From Candidatus Gastranaerophilales bacterium (GTDB lineage: Bacteria > Cyanobacteriota > Vampirovibrionia > Gastranaerophilales > Gastranaerophilaceae), in assembly GCA_947587615.1 (NCBI GenBank), contig CANPYC010000002.1:59407-123406 (forward strand): a DNA stretch of 64,000 nt. Direction: 5' to 3'. Every line of letters begins with the position of its first letter. Position 1 is the first letter of the stretch. Both the position numbers and the translations under genes were made by a program. The notes beneath the pieces were generated by a model. That model ran no database searches. It had not been told where the DNA came from and saw nothing but the letters and a program-made list of their open reading frames with translations. This document shows, piece by piece, positions 24,978-33,522 of the stretch.

Positions 24978-26693
24978 TTGAAAATCGGGATTTTTTATAA
25001 CCTAATTGAGAGATTTTATAAAAGTGAAAGATATAAATTTTATTATTTATTTTTCATGTCTTTAATAGCGGGTTTGTTTGAGTATATGGGCTTGGTTTTA
25101 ATTTTTCAATTTGTATTATTTTTATCAAACCCGAATAGTTCAACAAATGCTAAAATAATTAAATTTTTTAGCAATAACTTTGGTGTTTATGACTTTTCAA
25201 AAATTGCTTTAATTCTCGGCACTTTTGTTGCTTTAATATATATTTTTAAAAATATTTACATGTTTATTTTTACTAAAGTTAACAATTCTATTTTAGAAGA
25301 TTTGTCGATAAAAATTACCATAAGAACAATTAAAAACATTGTCTTTCAAGATTATATTTTAATAAACTCAATTGAAAAATCAAAAAAACTTGCTCTTATT
25401 TCAAAAATTACTCTTGTTGTTTGGCAATATTGCCACAGGTATATAAATTTACTTGTTAATATAGTTATAATTTCAATTTTATCTTTATATCTTTTAATAA
25501 AATTTACCCTGCCCGCCCTTTTAACGGGGTTTTTTGCTTTAATATTCATATATTTGGAATATCGGTTTTTAAAGTTTAAATCAAAAGAACAAAATCAAAA
25601 CTATTCAAAAGCACTTGATGAAATAAATTCAAATTTATTGGATATAATCAACCTGACAAAAGAAATTAAGCTTAACAACAAAGAGGAATATTTCATAAAA
25701 AAAGCTTATGAAAGCTGTAAAAAATTTTCAAATTTAAATAAACAAAGAAGTTTTTATGATGTTTTTCATATTTACTTTACGGAAATAACAATAATGGTTT
25801 GTTTTATTATTATTCTTGCTTCGCTTTTTTATACTACAAACTTCAATAACAGCCTTTTAATAAGTTCGATATCAACCGTTTGCGCCGTTGTTTTAAGAAT
25901 GACACCCGCCCTAAACAGGGCTCAAAGTTCAATGTATTTAATTAATTCCAATGAAAAATTAGCTCTTGAGCTTCTGGAGTTTGATGAGAAATATTACCAA
26001 AAAAATGCTCAAAAAGTAAATGAAAAATTGCCTTTCAGTACTTCAATCGAGCTGAAAAACATATCTTTTAGCTATGACGGCACTAAAAGCGGTTTAAGTA
26101 ATATTAATCTTAAAATTAACAAGAATGATTTTATAGGTATTGTCGGTCTTACGGGCTGTTACAAGACAACGCTTTGCTTAATTATTGCAGGTTTAATTAA
26201 GGCGCAAAAAGGTCAAATTCTAATTGACAATAAAGAACTGAAAGAAGAAAATAAAGACGCTTGGCGCAACAACTTTGCTTTTTTAAGTCAAAATTTTACC
26301 CTTTTTGATGATTTAAAATTTGATAAAAAATATTTAAAAGCTCTTAATCTTGATTTTACCAATTCAAATTATAATGAGCTCTCAAACGGTCAAAAGCAAA
26401 TTTTAGCACTTTTAAATATACTTCAAAAGGATAGTGAAATTTTAATTTTGGACGAAATAACAAGCTCATTGGATGTTATATCTCAAGAAAAAATTAACAA
26501 TATCTTAAAAACCCTTAAAGGCAAAAAGACTATAATTTCAATTGCTCACAGATTGCAAATTTTAAAACATGCCACAAAAATTGTCTACATGAAAGAAGGT
26601 AATATTGTTGATATTGATACATTTAATAATTTATCGAATAAATATTTTGAATTTAGAGAATTTGTAGAATTATCAAACTTTAAAATCAACTGA
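24978..26693 (+). CDS. ABC exporter, fused membrane and ATPase, altered Walker A
   Basis: A 571-residue half-transporter. Six membrane helices occupy about residues 20-310. The ATPase follows, with Walker A GIVGLTGCYKTTL (Tyr at about residue 395 where glycine normally precedes the Lys), signature NELSNGQKQIL, Walker B ILILDEITSSLD and switch ISIAHRL. The Gly-to-Tyr change in the P-loop and Asn in the signature suggest weakened or altered ATP hydrolysis. The start is TTG with a poor ribosome-binding site; the first ATG is 27 codons in, inside helix 1. Substrate unknown, perhaps a lipid or peptide. Confidence 0.88.
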   Translation: MKIGIFYNLIERFYKSERYKFYYLFFMSLIAGLFEYMGLVLIFQFVLFLSNPNSSTNAKIIKFFSNNFGVYDFSKIALILGTFVALIYIFKNIYMFIFTKVNNSILEDLSIKITIRTIKNIVFQDYILINSIEKSKKLALISKITLVVWQYCHRYINLLVNIVIISILSLYLLIKFTLPALLTGFFALIFIYLEYRFLKFKSKEQNQNYSKALDEINSNLLDIINLTKEIKLNNKEEYFIKKAYESCKKFSNLNKQRSFYDVFHIYFTEITIMVCFIIILASLFYTTNFNNSLLISSISTVCAVVLRMTPALNRAQSSMYLINSNEKLALELLEFDEKYYQKNAQKVNEKLPFSTSIELKNISFSYDGTKSGLSNINLKINKNDFIGIVGLTGCYKTTLCLIIAGLIKAQKGQILIDNKELKEENKDAWRNNFAFLSQNFTLFDDLKFDKKYLKALNLDFTNSNYNELSNGQKQILALLNILQKDSEILILDEITSSLDVISQEKINNILKTLKGKKTIISIAHRLQILKHATKIVYMKEGNIVDIDTFNNLSNKYFEFREFVELSNFKIN

Positions 26694-27276
26694 GTTTATT
26701 GTAAACATCTAAAATTTTCTGAGCTTGTTTTTCGTTATTCAACTGTTTGTAGCAATATGCCAAATTATAGTAAAAATCTTTGTTTTGAGGTTCCAAATTA
26801 ATTGCTTTGATTAAATTTTTCTTAGCAGCGGAAAAATCCCTTAACTCTAATTGACACCTTGCCAGATTGTAATATGCCTCAGCGCAGTTTTTGTTATATT
26901 TAATTGCTGTTTGAAAATTGTTCAAAGCTAAAAGATAAGATTTTTTAGAAGCAAAAATACACCCTAAATTATAATAAGCTTTAAAGTACGAATAGTTACA
27001 ATCAAGCGCTTTATTCAGGTTTTGAATAGCGCCGGTGTCATCATTATTTTCTTGTGCTATATTTGCCAACAGCAGAAAAACCTCTTCCGTTTTTGCTTCT
27101 TTAGGGAGATTTTCAAGCAATTTTTGCGCTTCAGCATAATTTTTTGTTGCATATAAAGCTATTGCTTGCTGTTTTATTTCTTCTGTATTAATATTATCTT
27201 GTGAATATGCGCTTAAAGAAGCAATAAAAAACATAAGAAAAATATTAAAAAAAATTTTTTTAAGACTTAACCTCAT
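26686..27276 (-). CDS. Secreted TPR-repeat protein
   Basis: A 196-residue protein with a signal peptide (IFLMFFIASLSAYSQ) followed by five to six tetratricopeptide repeats (for example CNYSYFKAYYNLGCIFASKK, KNCAEAYYNLARCQLELRDF, EPQNKDFYYNLAYCYKQLNN). TPRs mediate protein-protein contacts, here in the periplasm or at the envelope. It converges on the ABC exporter with an 8-base overlap at the stops. The partner protein is not evident. Confidence 0.88.
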   Translation of the reverse strand: MRLSLKKIFFNIFLMFFIASLSAYSQDNINTEEIKQQAIALYATKNYAEAQKLLENLPKEAKTEEVFLLLANIAQENNDDTGAIQNLNKALDCNYSYFKAYYNLGCIFASKKSYLLALNNFQTAIKYNKNCAEAYYNLARCQLELRDFSAAKKNLIKAINLEPQNKDFYYNLAYCYKQLNNEKQAQKILDVYNKLS

Positions 27277-27369
27277 CTTTTAATAACCCTATCAATTCTT
27301 AATAAAATAATACATCAAATAATCATTTCATACAATTTGAAAAAATATTTTTTTAGTGATTTTATGTAG

Positions 27370-27375
27370 TATAAT
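27370..27375 (+). promoter_or_regulatory. -10 element before the LCP gene
   Basis: TATAAT lies 31 bases before the ATG at 27407 within TGTAGTATAAT, the same TAGTATAAT block as at 5711-5718. No clear -35 box is seen. Confidence 0.45.
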
Positions 27376-27406
27376 AACAATGTAAAACAGTAACGGTAAA
27401 TTTAAT

Positions 27407-28705
27407 ATGAACAGCAGTTTAGACGAAAGAACAAGAATGTATCGCATTCCCCCTACAAAACCCCAATATCGCAGACGTCGCCGCCCCAAAAAAGGAAACG
27501 GTTTTATTAAGTTTTTATTGTTTATTTGTTTAATAATGGGCTGTATTTATTATTATACCGATTACAAAATTAAAAATGATATTGAAAGTACAATAAATGC
27601 TTCTAAAGACGGAAATACACGCTCACCTCTTGATTTAAATTTTAACTTTTCTCCAAGAACGCAAAACCTCTTGTTGATGGGGGTTGATATAGCGGAAAAT
27701 GCTCAAAGTCCTTTTAAAGGTACTCGTTCGGATACCATGCTTTTAGTTAGCATTGCTCCTTACGGAAAAAATGTTAATGTAATTTCTATCCCGAGAGACT
27801 CAAAAGTATATATATCAGGCAAAAGCAAAGTGGATAAAATAAACCATGCTTTTGCTTTTGGCGGAGCTAAGGCGGCAGTTAAAACGGTTGAAGAAACTTT
27901 TGGAGTAAAAATTCATAACTATCTTGCCATATCAAACGAAGGTGTTATAAAGATGATAGACGTCCTCGGCGGATTGCCTATCTATATTGAAAAAGATATG
28001 AAATATGACGATTATTCGGGTAATCTTCATATAAATTTAAAACACGGTAACAATATTCTTACAGGTAAACAAACTGAAGGATATTTGAGATTCAGGCATG
28101 ATTCTTACGGCGATATCGGTAGAATAAGAAGACAGCAGTGGTTCTTTAACGCATTGTTGGATAGACTAAAAGACCCCACGGTAATTGTTAAACTTCCGGA
28201 GTTATTAAAAATTATGCCCGAATATATCCAAACGGATTTATCGGCTTATGACATGACAAAATATTTAAGCATGGCAAAAAACATTGATACTTCAACAATT
28301 CAGGTTGCAACAATTCCGGGTGCCCCTTCTACTAAAGGTATTATAAGCTATTGGATTATAGACCCCGCTAAAACGCAAGATTTAATTAATAAAATGGTAT
28401 ACAGAAGCAGATCCTCCAAAACAACAAGAGATTTATCAATCGGAATTTTGTATGCGGATTCAAAATCTCAAAGTGCACAAAGCTTAAAAGAAGAACTGGA
28501 AGCAAAAGGAATGCAAGTTAAAATGCAGGCTTCAAACCTTGTTTCAAAAGACTATATCGCAATTCATAACCTTGATATTTCAGGCGATGTTTTATCTGAT
28601 TTAAAGAAAACTTTTCCGGAAATTAAAGATAAACACACAATCTACGACCCCATAGGAGTAAACAGAACGGGAAGAGATTTAACTATTGTGATATCGGATT
28701 TATAA
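27407..28705 (+). CDS. LytR-CpsA-Psr (LCP) family protein
   Basis: A 432-residue protein with a basic N-terminus, one membrane helix (residues about 30-48) and an extracytoplasmic LCP domain. Typical features are LLMGVDIAENAQ, FKGTRSDTMLLVSIAPYGK, VISIPRDSKVYI, KINHAFAFGG and LRFRHDSYGDIGRIRRQQ; the conserved Asp/Arg residues bind polyprenyl pyrophosphate. It should attach polysaccharides to peptidoglycan or a glycolipid. The C-terminus (LSIGILYADSKSQSAQSL onward) matches the LytR_C domain. No adjacent polysaccharide cluster is present. Confidence 0.95.
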   Translation: MNSSLDERTRMYRIPPTKPQYRRRRRPKKGNGFIKFLLFICLIMGCIYYYTDYKIKNDIESTINASKDGNTRSPLDLNFNFSPRTQNLLLMGVDIAENAQSPFKGTRSDTMLLVSIAPYGKNVNVISIPRDSKVYISGKSKVDKINHAFAFGGAKAAVKTVEETFGVKIHNYLAISNEGVIKMIDVLGGLPIYIEKDMKYDDYSGNLHINLKHGNNILTGKQTEGYLRFRHDSYGDIGRIRRQQWFFNALLDRLKDPTVIVKLPELLKIMPEYIQTDLSAYDMTKYLSMAKNIDTSTIQVATIPGAPSTKGIISYWIIDPAKTQDLINKMVYRSRSSKTTRDLSIGILYADSKSQSAQSLKEELEAKGMQVKMQASNLVSKDYIAIHNLDISGDVLSDLKKTFPEIKDKHTIYDPIGVNRTGRDLTIVISDL

Positions 28706-28792
28706 AAAATACATTGTTTATATTAAGAAATATTAAGCTAAATTATTCTTACGGTTGATTTAATATAAATTTATCTGTTAGACAATCAAAAT

Positions 28793-28990
28793 ATGATAAT
28801 CAATCAGAATGAAAAATATTTACTTAAATTCATCTCCGGTACTAACACTGATACAAGCAAAAGCAGTGATTTGCTGGAAGTAATTTTTAAACTCGGCATT
28901 AAGTTAAACTTTAAAAATCATAATTCAGTTTATCAGATAATTGATGAAATGAGCTATCCTAATCATTGTAAAAGTTTAATCGGTAAGTAG
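28793..28990 (+). CDS. Small hypothetical protein, 65 aa
   Basis: A 65-residue soluble protein (KYLLKFISGTNTDTSKSSDL) with no recognised domain. It ends one base before the start of the CHASE2-GGDEF gene, so co-transcription and perhaps coupled regulation are likely. No clear ribosome-binding site before the ATG. Could be a small regulator of the cyclase, which is inference from position only. Confidence 0.5.
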   Translation: MIINQNEKYLLKFISGTNTDTSKSSDLLEVIFKLGIKLNFKNHNSVYQIIDEMSYPNHCKSLIGK

Positions 28991-28991
28991 T

Positions 28992-30779
28992 ATGAACAAT
29001 AACAATAAAAAAAATCTTTTTTATGTAATATATACCCTGATTGTAATTGCCATCTTTATACTTTTAATCGGTTTGGGGCATTTTGATTTATTTAAAAACT
29101 TTATTAATAAAATTGAACAAAGTTCGTTTGATTTAAGACAGATTGTTATTTCAAAGTATAAAAAACCCAATAAAGATCTGGTAATTTTAGCGGTTGATGA
29201 TGCTACTTATGAATATATTATGGAGCAATACGGCTCTTGGCCTATTACAAGGCAGGTATGGTCTGATGTTGTTGAGAGCATAGAGCAGGTAAATCCAAAG
29301 TTTATAATATTTGATATGATGTTTATTAAGCCTGATTTGGCGCATATTGAAGGTGATAAGGCTTTTATAAATACGGTTAAAAACCATGATAATGTTTATC
29401 TTTCAATGAATTTCGACTATTCGAGAGATGACATAAGAAAGCCGCAACCTCTTGATGATAAATTAAAATTAAATATTAAAGAAGGGAAGCTTGAAGATAA
29501 TCCTTATATTACCTTCACAAATTCAAGAACAATTATTCAAGAATTAATCAACGCAACAAAAAACATAGGAATAATTAATGCAACAAGAGATGATGACGGC
29601 ATAATGCGCTATGCAACACCGATTTTCAGATATCAGGGCGATTATTACCCTAACCTTTCTTTGAGAGTTGCGCTTGATATGTTTAATAAAGACAGTGTTT
29701 CCATAAAAAATAATGCGGTAATTATCGACGATAATCATTCTTTGACTCTTGATAATACAAACAGAACAATTCTTAACTGGTACGGTAAAAGTAAAACGTT
29801 TAAACATATCAGCCTTAAAGCTACAATTGACGCTATAAAGAATAATGATATTAAATTTATTGAAGATAATTTCAAAAATAAGATTGTATACATAGGAACA
29901 ACAGTTACATCTTTATCCGATATCAAAAGTACTCCGACTGATTCAAACATGGCGGGGGTTGAACTTCATACAACGTTTTTGAATAATATTATCGATAACA
30001 GCTTTATTAAAAAGACATCAATTGAATTTGATTTTGTTATAGCAATTATTCTATCTTTCCTTGTAGGCTATTTTGTTTTAATAACGGCTTCGGTATTTAA
30101 AACTTATGTCTTTTTGATTTTAACGCAGGTAATTTATTGGATTATTGCAACTTATGTAATGTTAAGATTTAATCTTTGGATTGGAGTTGTTTTACCTTTA
30201 ATTTCAACAATTGCAACTTTTGTTCTTGTGTATTGCGAAAAGTATCTTCTGAAAACAAAAGACTACGAACAAACCTATAAACTAGCTGTTACGGATGGTT
30301 TAACCCAACTGTATAATCACAGATACTTCCAAGAACAAATGATAACCCAGGTTAATAATTATAACAGATATAAAAATGTCTTTTCGTTAATTTTAATTGA
30401 TATTGATTTCTTTAAAAAATTTAACGATACTTACGGTCATCAATCGGGCGACTGTGTTTTAAAGCAGGTTGCAAATATTCTGAAGAAAAATTCCAGAACC
30501 TCTGACATTGCTTGCAGATACGGCGGCGAAGAAATGTCTTTGATATTAACAAATACATCTAAGTCGGACGCTGTTATAACTGCAAACAAAATTTGTCTTG
30601 CGGTTAGAAATAATAAATTTACTCTTGCAAATAATGAAAAAGTAAACGTTACAATAAGCGTCGGGGTTGCAAGTGTTGGGGATGACGGATTAGAGCCTAA
30701 AGAAATTATTGAATATGCGGATAAATGCCTCTATAAAGCAAAAGAATCAGGCAGAAATCAGGTTATATCGCAAATATAA
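28992..30779 (+). CDS. CHASE2-domain diguanylate cyclase
   Basis: A 595-residue membrane sensor. One N-terminal helix (residues 10-28) leads to an extracytoplasmic CHASE2 domain (residues about 35-340), then three membrane helices (about 345-415) and a cytosolic GGDEF domain. The active-site loop is RYGGEEM, with IDIDFFKKFNDTYGHQSGD binding metal and nucleotide, so it should make cyclic di-GMP from GTP. No RxxD inhibitory site is evident upstream. It lies directly behind the 65-aa gene. Confidence 0.95.
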   Translation: MNNNNKKNLFYVIYTLIVIAIFILLIGLGHFDLFKNFINKIEQSSFDLRQIVISKYKKPNKDLVILAVDDATYEYIMEQYGSWPITRQVWSDVVESIEQVNPKFIIFDMMFIKPDLAHIEGDKAFINTVKNHDNVYLSMNFDYSRDDIRKPQPLDDKLKLNIKEGKLEDNPYITFTNSRTIIQELINATKNIGIINATRDDDGIMRYATPIFRYQGDYYPNLSLRVALDMFNKDSVSIKNNAVIIDDNHSLTLDNTNRTILNWYGKSKTFKHISLKATIDAIKNNDIKFIEDNFKNKIVYIGTTVTSLSDIKSTPTDSNMAGVELHTTFLNNIIDNSFIKKTSIEFDFVIAIILSFLVGYFVLITASVFKTYVFLILTQVIYWIIATYVMLRFNLWIGVVLPLISTIATFVLVYCEKYLLKTKDYEQTYKLAVTDGLTQLYNHRYFQEQMITQVNNYNRYKNVFSLILIDIDFFKKFNDTYGHQSGDCVLKQVANILKKNSRTSDIACRYGGEEMSLILTNTSKSDAVITANKICLAVRNNKFTLANNEKVNVTISVGVASVGDDGLEPKEIIEYADKCLYKAKESGRNQVISQI

Positions 30780-30815
30780 TTCCCGTTTTATATATCCTCT
30801 AAGGGCATAAAAAAA

Positions 30816-30844
30816 ACGGCTAATTTGTGAACAAATTTAGCCGT
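30816..30844 (-). terminator. Strong hairpin between cyclase and LexA-like gene
   Basis: ACGGCTAA pairs with TTAGCCGT and TTTGT with ACAAA, one bulged base. A-rich sequence before it gives a U-run only on the minus strand, although both neighbours are plus-strand genes. It may end an antisense transcript or act as a transcript-end structure of the cyclase mRNA. Confidence 0.6.
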
Positions 30845-30886
30845 GATGGATAGAATTAGTATTACGGAGTTTATAGAGGAGTTTAC

Positions 30887-30961
30887 ATGCTATTTAATGC
30901 TTGTGAATTTTTTTTGTTGCTATTTTATTCAAAACATGTCAAATATATTTACAAAAGTTAA
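30887..30961 (+). CDS. Possible 24-aa peptide ORF
   Basis: ATG at 30887 is preceded by GAGGAG at seven bases. The product starts MLFNACEFFLLLFYSKHV, partly hydrophobic. It lies alone in the 268-base gap upstream of the LexA-like gene. The good ribosome-binding site is the only evidence; it may be chance. Confidence 0.3.
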   Translation: MLFNACEFFLLLFYSKHVKYIYKS

Positions 30962-31033
30962 TATTAGAATTTATTTTCAAATGTAATCATCTATAAATAA
31001 TTCTTTAGAATATTTGATTTTTTATGCACAAAC

Positions 31034-31048
31034 GTACATAATATAAGT
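31034..31048 (+). promoter_or_regulatory. Candidate autoregulatory palindrome
   Basis: TACATAATATAAGTA sits immediately before the ATG of the LexA-like gene. Arms TACATA and TAAGTA match by inverted symmetry except for one position. It does not match the classical GAAC-N4-GTTC or CTG-N10-CAG boxes. A single instance cannot prove an operator. Confidence 0.3.
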
Positions 31049-31633
31049 ATGAATAATTTAACTCAAAAACAAAAAGATTTTTTTGAAAGCCTGAAAGAAC
31101 TTTATGCTTCAAGAGCACTGCCGAGTTATGATAATATCAAAAAGACTCTTAATTATAAATCTAAAAATTCAATAAGGCAGTATATTGAAGCTTTAAAAAA
31201 AGAAAATTTAATAGTTGAGCTTGAAAGTAATCTTTATATAAACCCTTCCGAACTTGGCGCAAAGCTTGTTTCAAGCTATGTTAAAGCGGGTTTTGCTTCA
31301 ATTATGGATGATAAGATTGAAAAAAGAATTTCAATGGATGAACTGTTAAACATAAATTCTCCTTCTACTTTTGTTTTTAGGGTTTCAGGCGATTCAATGT
31401 GCGAGGTTGGAATATTAGACGGCGATTATGTAATAATTAAAAAAACGCCCGAGGCAAATTTTGGAGATGTTGTTTTAGCAATTGTTGATGATGAATTTAC
31501 TCTAAAAACCTATAAAAAAGATAATAAAGGAGTATATCTTCAACCCGAAAACAAAGATTATCCAATCATAAGACCTAAAAACTCTCTTTCAATTTTTGGT
31601 GTTGCACTTGGTATAACAAGGAAAATAAAATAA
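31049..31633 (+). CDS. LexA/UmuD-like self-cleaving repressor
   Basis: A 194-residue protein. The N-terminal third resembles the LexA winged helix-turn-helix (LPSYDNIKKTLNYKSKNSIR). The S24 peptidase half contains a candidate cleavage pair in YVKAGFAS (Ala-Gly), the catalytic Ser in RVSGDSMCEVGI and the Lys in FTLKTYKKD. It should bind DNA and be inactivated by RecA-triggered autolysis, or serve as the UmuD partner of the adjacent polymerase. An imperfect palindrome TACATAATATAAGTA overlaps the promoter just before the ATG and may be its own operator. Confidence 0.9.
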   Translation: MNNLTQKQKDFFESLKELYASRALPSYDNIKKTLNYKSKNSIRQYIEALKKENLIVELESNLYINPSELGAKLVSSYVKAGFASIMDDKIEKRISMDELLNINSPSTFVFRVSGDSMCEVGILDGDYVIIKKTPEANFGDVVLAIVDDEFTLKTYKKDNKGVYLQPENKDYPIIRPKNSLSIFGVALGITRKIK

Positions 31634-31634
31634 T

Positions 31635-32816
31635 ATGTCAAAGACTAAAAGAGTTATAGCTTTAGTTGATTGTAATAATTTTTTTGTATCTTGTGAAAGG
31701 CTTATGAAACCCGAGCTTATAGGTAAACCCGTCTGTGTTTTATCTAATAATGACGGTTGTGTTGTTTCTCGCTCCAATGAAGCTAAAAAAATGGGGGTTG
31801 AGATGGGTGCACCCTATTTTATTATTAAAAATCAATTTAAAAAAGTTACTTTTTTATCGGGAAATTTAAGCTATTATTGTGAAATATCAAAAAGAGTAAT
31901 GGATAAACTTTTGGATTTTACTCCTGATGTTGAAATTTATTCAATTGACGAAGCTTTTTTGGATTTAACGGGTTTAAGAAAAACTTTTAACTGCTCTTAT
32001 GAAGAAATAATAGAGCGCATTGTTAAAGATATTAAAGATGAAATAGGAATTGATGTTTCTGTCGGAATGTCTTATTCCAAGGTTTTAGCTAAACTTGCAA
32101 ACGATAAAGCTAAGGCTTTACAAAAAACCCTGCCCGATAAAAAGACTTATAAAATCGGCTACAGAAAAATTCAAGAAGAGTTGAAAAGCACTCTTATATC
32201 AGAAGTTTGGGGTGTCGGAAAAAACACAACCGCATTTTTAAAAAAGCATTTAATTCAAAGTGCATGGGAATTTGTTTCACAAGAAGATGTTTGGATTAAG
32301 AAAAATATCGGAAAAATCGGGCTTGAATTAAAACAGGAGCTTTTGGGAAATTCAATTCATCCGGTTGATAGTACTTCACAAGCTCCTAAATCGGTTTCAA
32401 GAAGCGAGAGTTTTAAGGAATTTCAAACAAATAAAGCATATATTCAAGAGCAATTGAATAATCATATTCATAAAACATGTAAAAAATTAAGAAATGAAAA
32501 CCTTGCCACAAGCTGTATAAGCGTATTTTTAAGAACAAAAGATTTTCAGGTTCAAAGTTTAAAGATAAATTTAATTAACCCTACAAATACGGAATTTGAG
32601 CTTATTGAGCATTCTAAAAAGATTTTGGATAATTTATTTCAACAAGGGGTTATATATCGCTCGGTTGGTTTTTGTGCAATGCGCTTAACTCCTCAAAACG
32701 AAATGCAGATATCTATTTTTGACGGAGCTAATACAATTAAAAAACAGGAATTATCAAAATCATGGGATAAATTGGAAGAAAAATTCGGAAAAGGCATAAT
32801 TAAAATTGGCGGATGA
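31635..32816 (+). CDS. umuC: Y-family DNA polymerase (UmuC/Pol V-like)
   Basis: A 393-residue translesion polymerase. Palm motifs: ALVDCNNFFVSCERL near the N-terminus and YSIDEAFLDLTG with the catalytic Asp-Glu; finger region VLSNNDGCVVSRSNEAKKMG is the UmuC hallmark; a helix-hairpin-helix (EVWGVGKNTTAFLKKH) and the little-finger domain follow. It starts one base after the stop of the LexA-like gene, so the two form a UmuD-UmuC type damage-tolerance operon. Length is normal for the family. Confidence 0.95.
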   Translation: MSKTKRVIALVDCNNFFVSCERLMKPELIGKPVCVLSNNDGCVVSRSNEAKKMGVEMGAPYFIIKNQFKKVTFLSGNLSYYCEISKRVMDKLLDFTPDVEIYSIDEAFLDLTGLRKTFNCSYEEIIERIVKDIKDEIGIDVSVGMSYSKVLAKLANDKAKALQKTLPDKKTYKIGYRKIQEELKSTLISEVWGVGKNTTAFLKKHLIQSAWEFVSQEDVWIKKNIGKIGLELKQELLGNSIHPVDSTSQAPKSVSRSESFKEFQTNKAYIQEQLNNHIHKTCKKLRNENLATSCISVFLRTKDFQVQSLKINLINPTNTEFELIEHSKKILDNLFQQGVIYRSVGFCAMRLTPQNEMQISIFDGANTIKKQELSKSWDKLEEKFGKGIIKIGG

Positions 32817-32844
32817 TTTAAAGGTTTAGCAATAAACAATTTAT

Positions 32845-33522
32845 TTATTTTTGTTTCAGATATTTTTTATAATTCTTTTTAATATCAACATATAGCGCAT
32901 TTAGGTCATCTTCAATTTTTTTTCTTACTCTTTCAATATCCTCATCTGTCGGGTTCTCAGGAACCGGTATAGGTTCACCAAAAAGCATAACAAGATTTGT
33001 TCCGATAAGAGGAAATCTAAATTCATCCCATGAATTAAATTTTAAAAATCTTTTCTGTGGACTCCACCAAACAGCAGGAACAATCGGAACTTGCGCCATT
33101 TTAGCAATCTCAATTATTCCTTTTTTAACAATTCTGTTCGGGCCTTTTGGGCCGTCTATCGTTAAAGCGCCGTTAACATCTTCTTCTTTAATTTTTCTTA
33201 TTAATTCAAGGCTTGCTTTAGCTCCGCCCCTTGTTTTTGAACCTCTAACCGTTTCAACACCCATGGCGTTTGCTGCTCTTGATATTATTTCTCCATCTTG
33301 CGAGTCTGAAACCATAATACAAGTTTTTCTATTTTGATTGCAGGAGAATACTCCGCACTGATGAGCATGCCAGAGAGCAAACATACACTTAACTTCGGGG
33401 TAGTTTATACATTTACACCTATAAAAAAATCGTATTATATGAAACAGAATAATTGTTATAAGGCACAAAAACTCTGTTCCTTTTGTTTTTCTGTATACTT
33501 TTAGTTTTTCTTTTAAACTCAT
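32845..33522 (-). CDS. DUF374 lysophospholipid acyltransferase-family protein
   Basis: A 225-residue membrane-associated acyltransferase with an N-terminal hydrophobic helix. The family signatures are MFALWHAHQ (catalytic His region), CIMVSDSQDGEIISRAANAM, RGSKTRGGAKASLELI, LTIDGPKGPNR and IAKMAQVPIVPAVWW. DUF374 enzymes transfer acyl chains, probably to lipid A or phospholipid precursors. Its start overlaps the hisD stop by four bases, so it is the last gene of the leftward his operon; no functional link to histidine is obvious. Confidence 0.92.
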   Translation of the reverse strand: MSLKEKLKVYRKTKGTEFLCLITIILFHIIRFFYRCKCINYPEVKCMFALWHAHQCGVFSCNQNRKTCIMVSDSQDGEIISRAANAMGVETVRGSKTRGGAKASLELIRKIKEEDVNGALTIDGPKGPNRIVKKGIIEIAKMAQVPIVPAVWWSPQKRFLKFNSWDEFRFPLIGTNLVMLFGEPIPVPENPTDEDIERVRKKIEDDLNALYVDIKKNYKKYLKQK

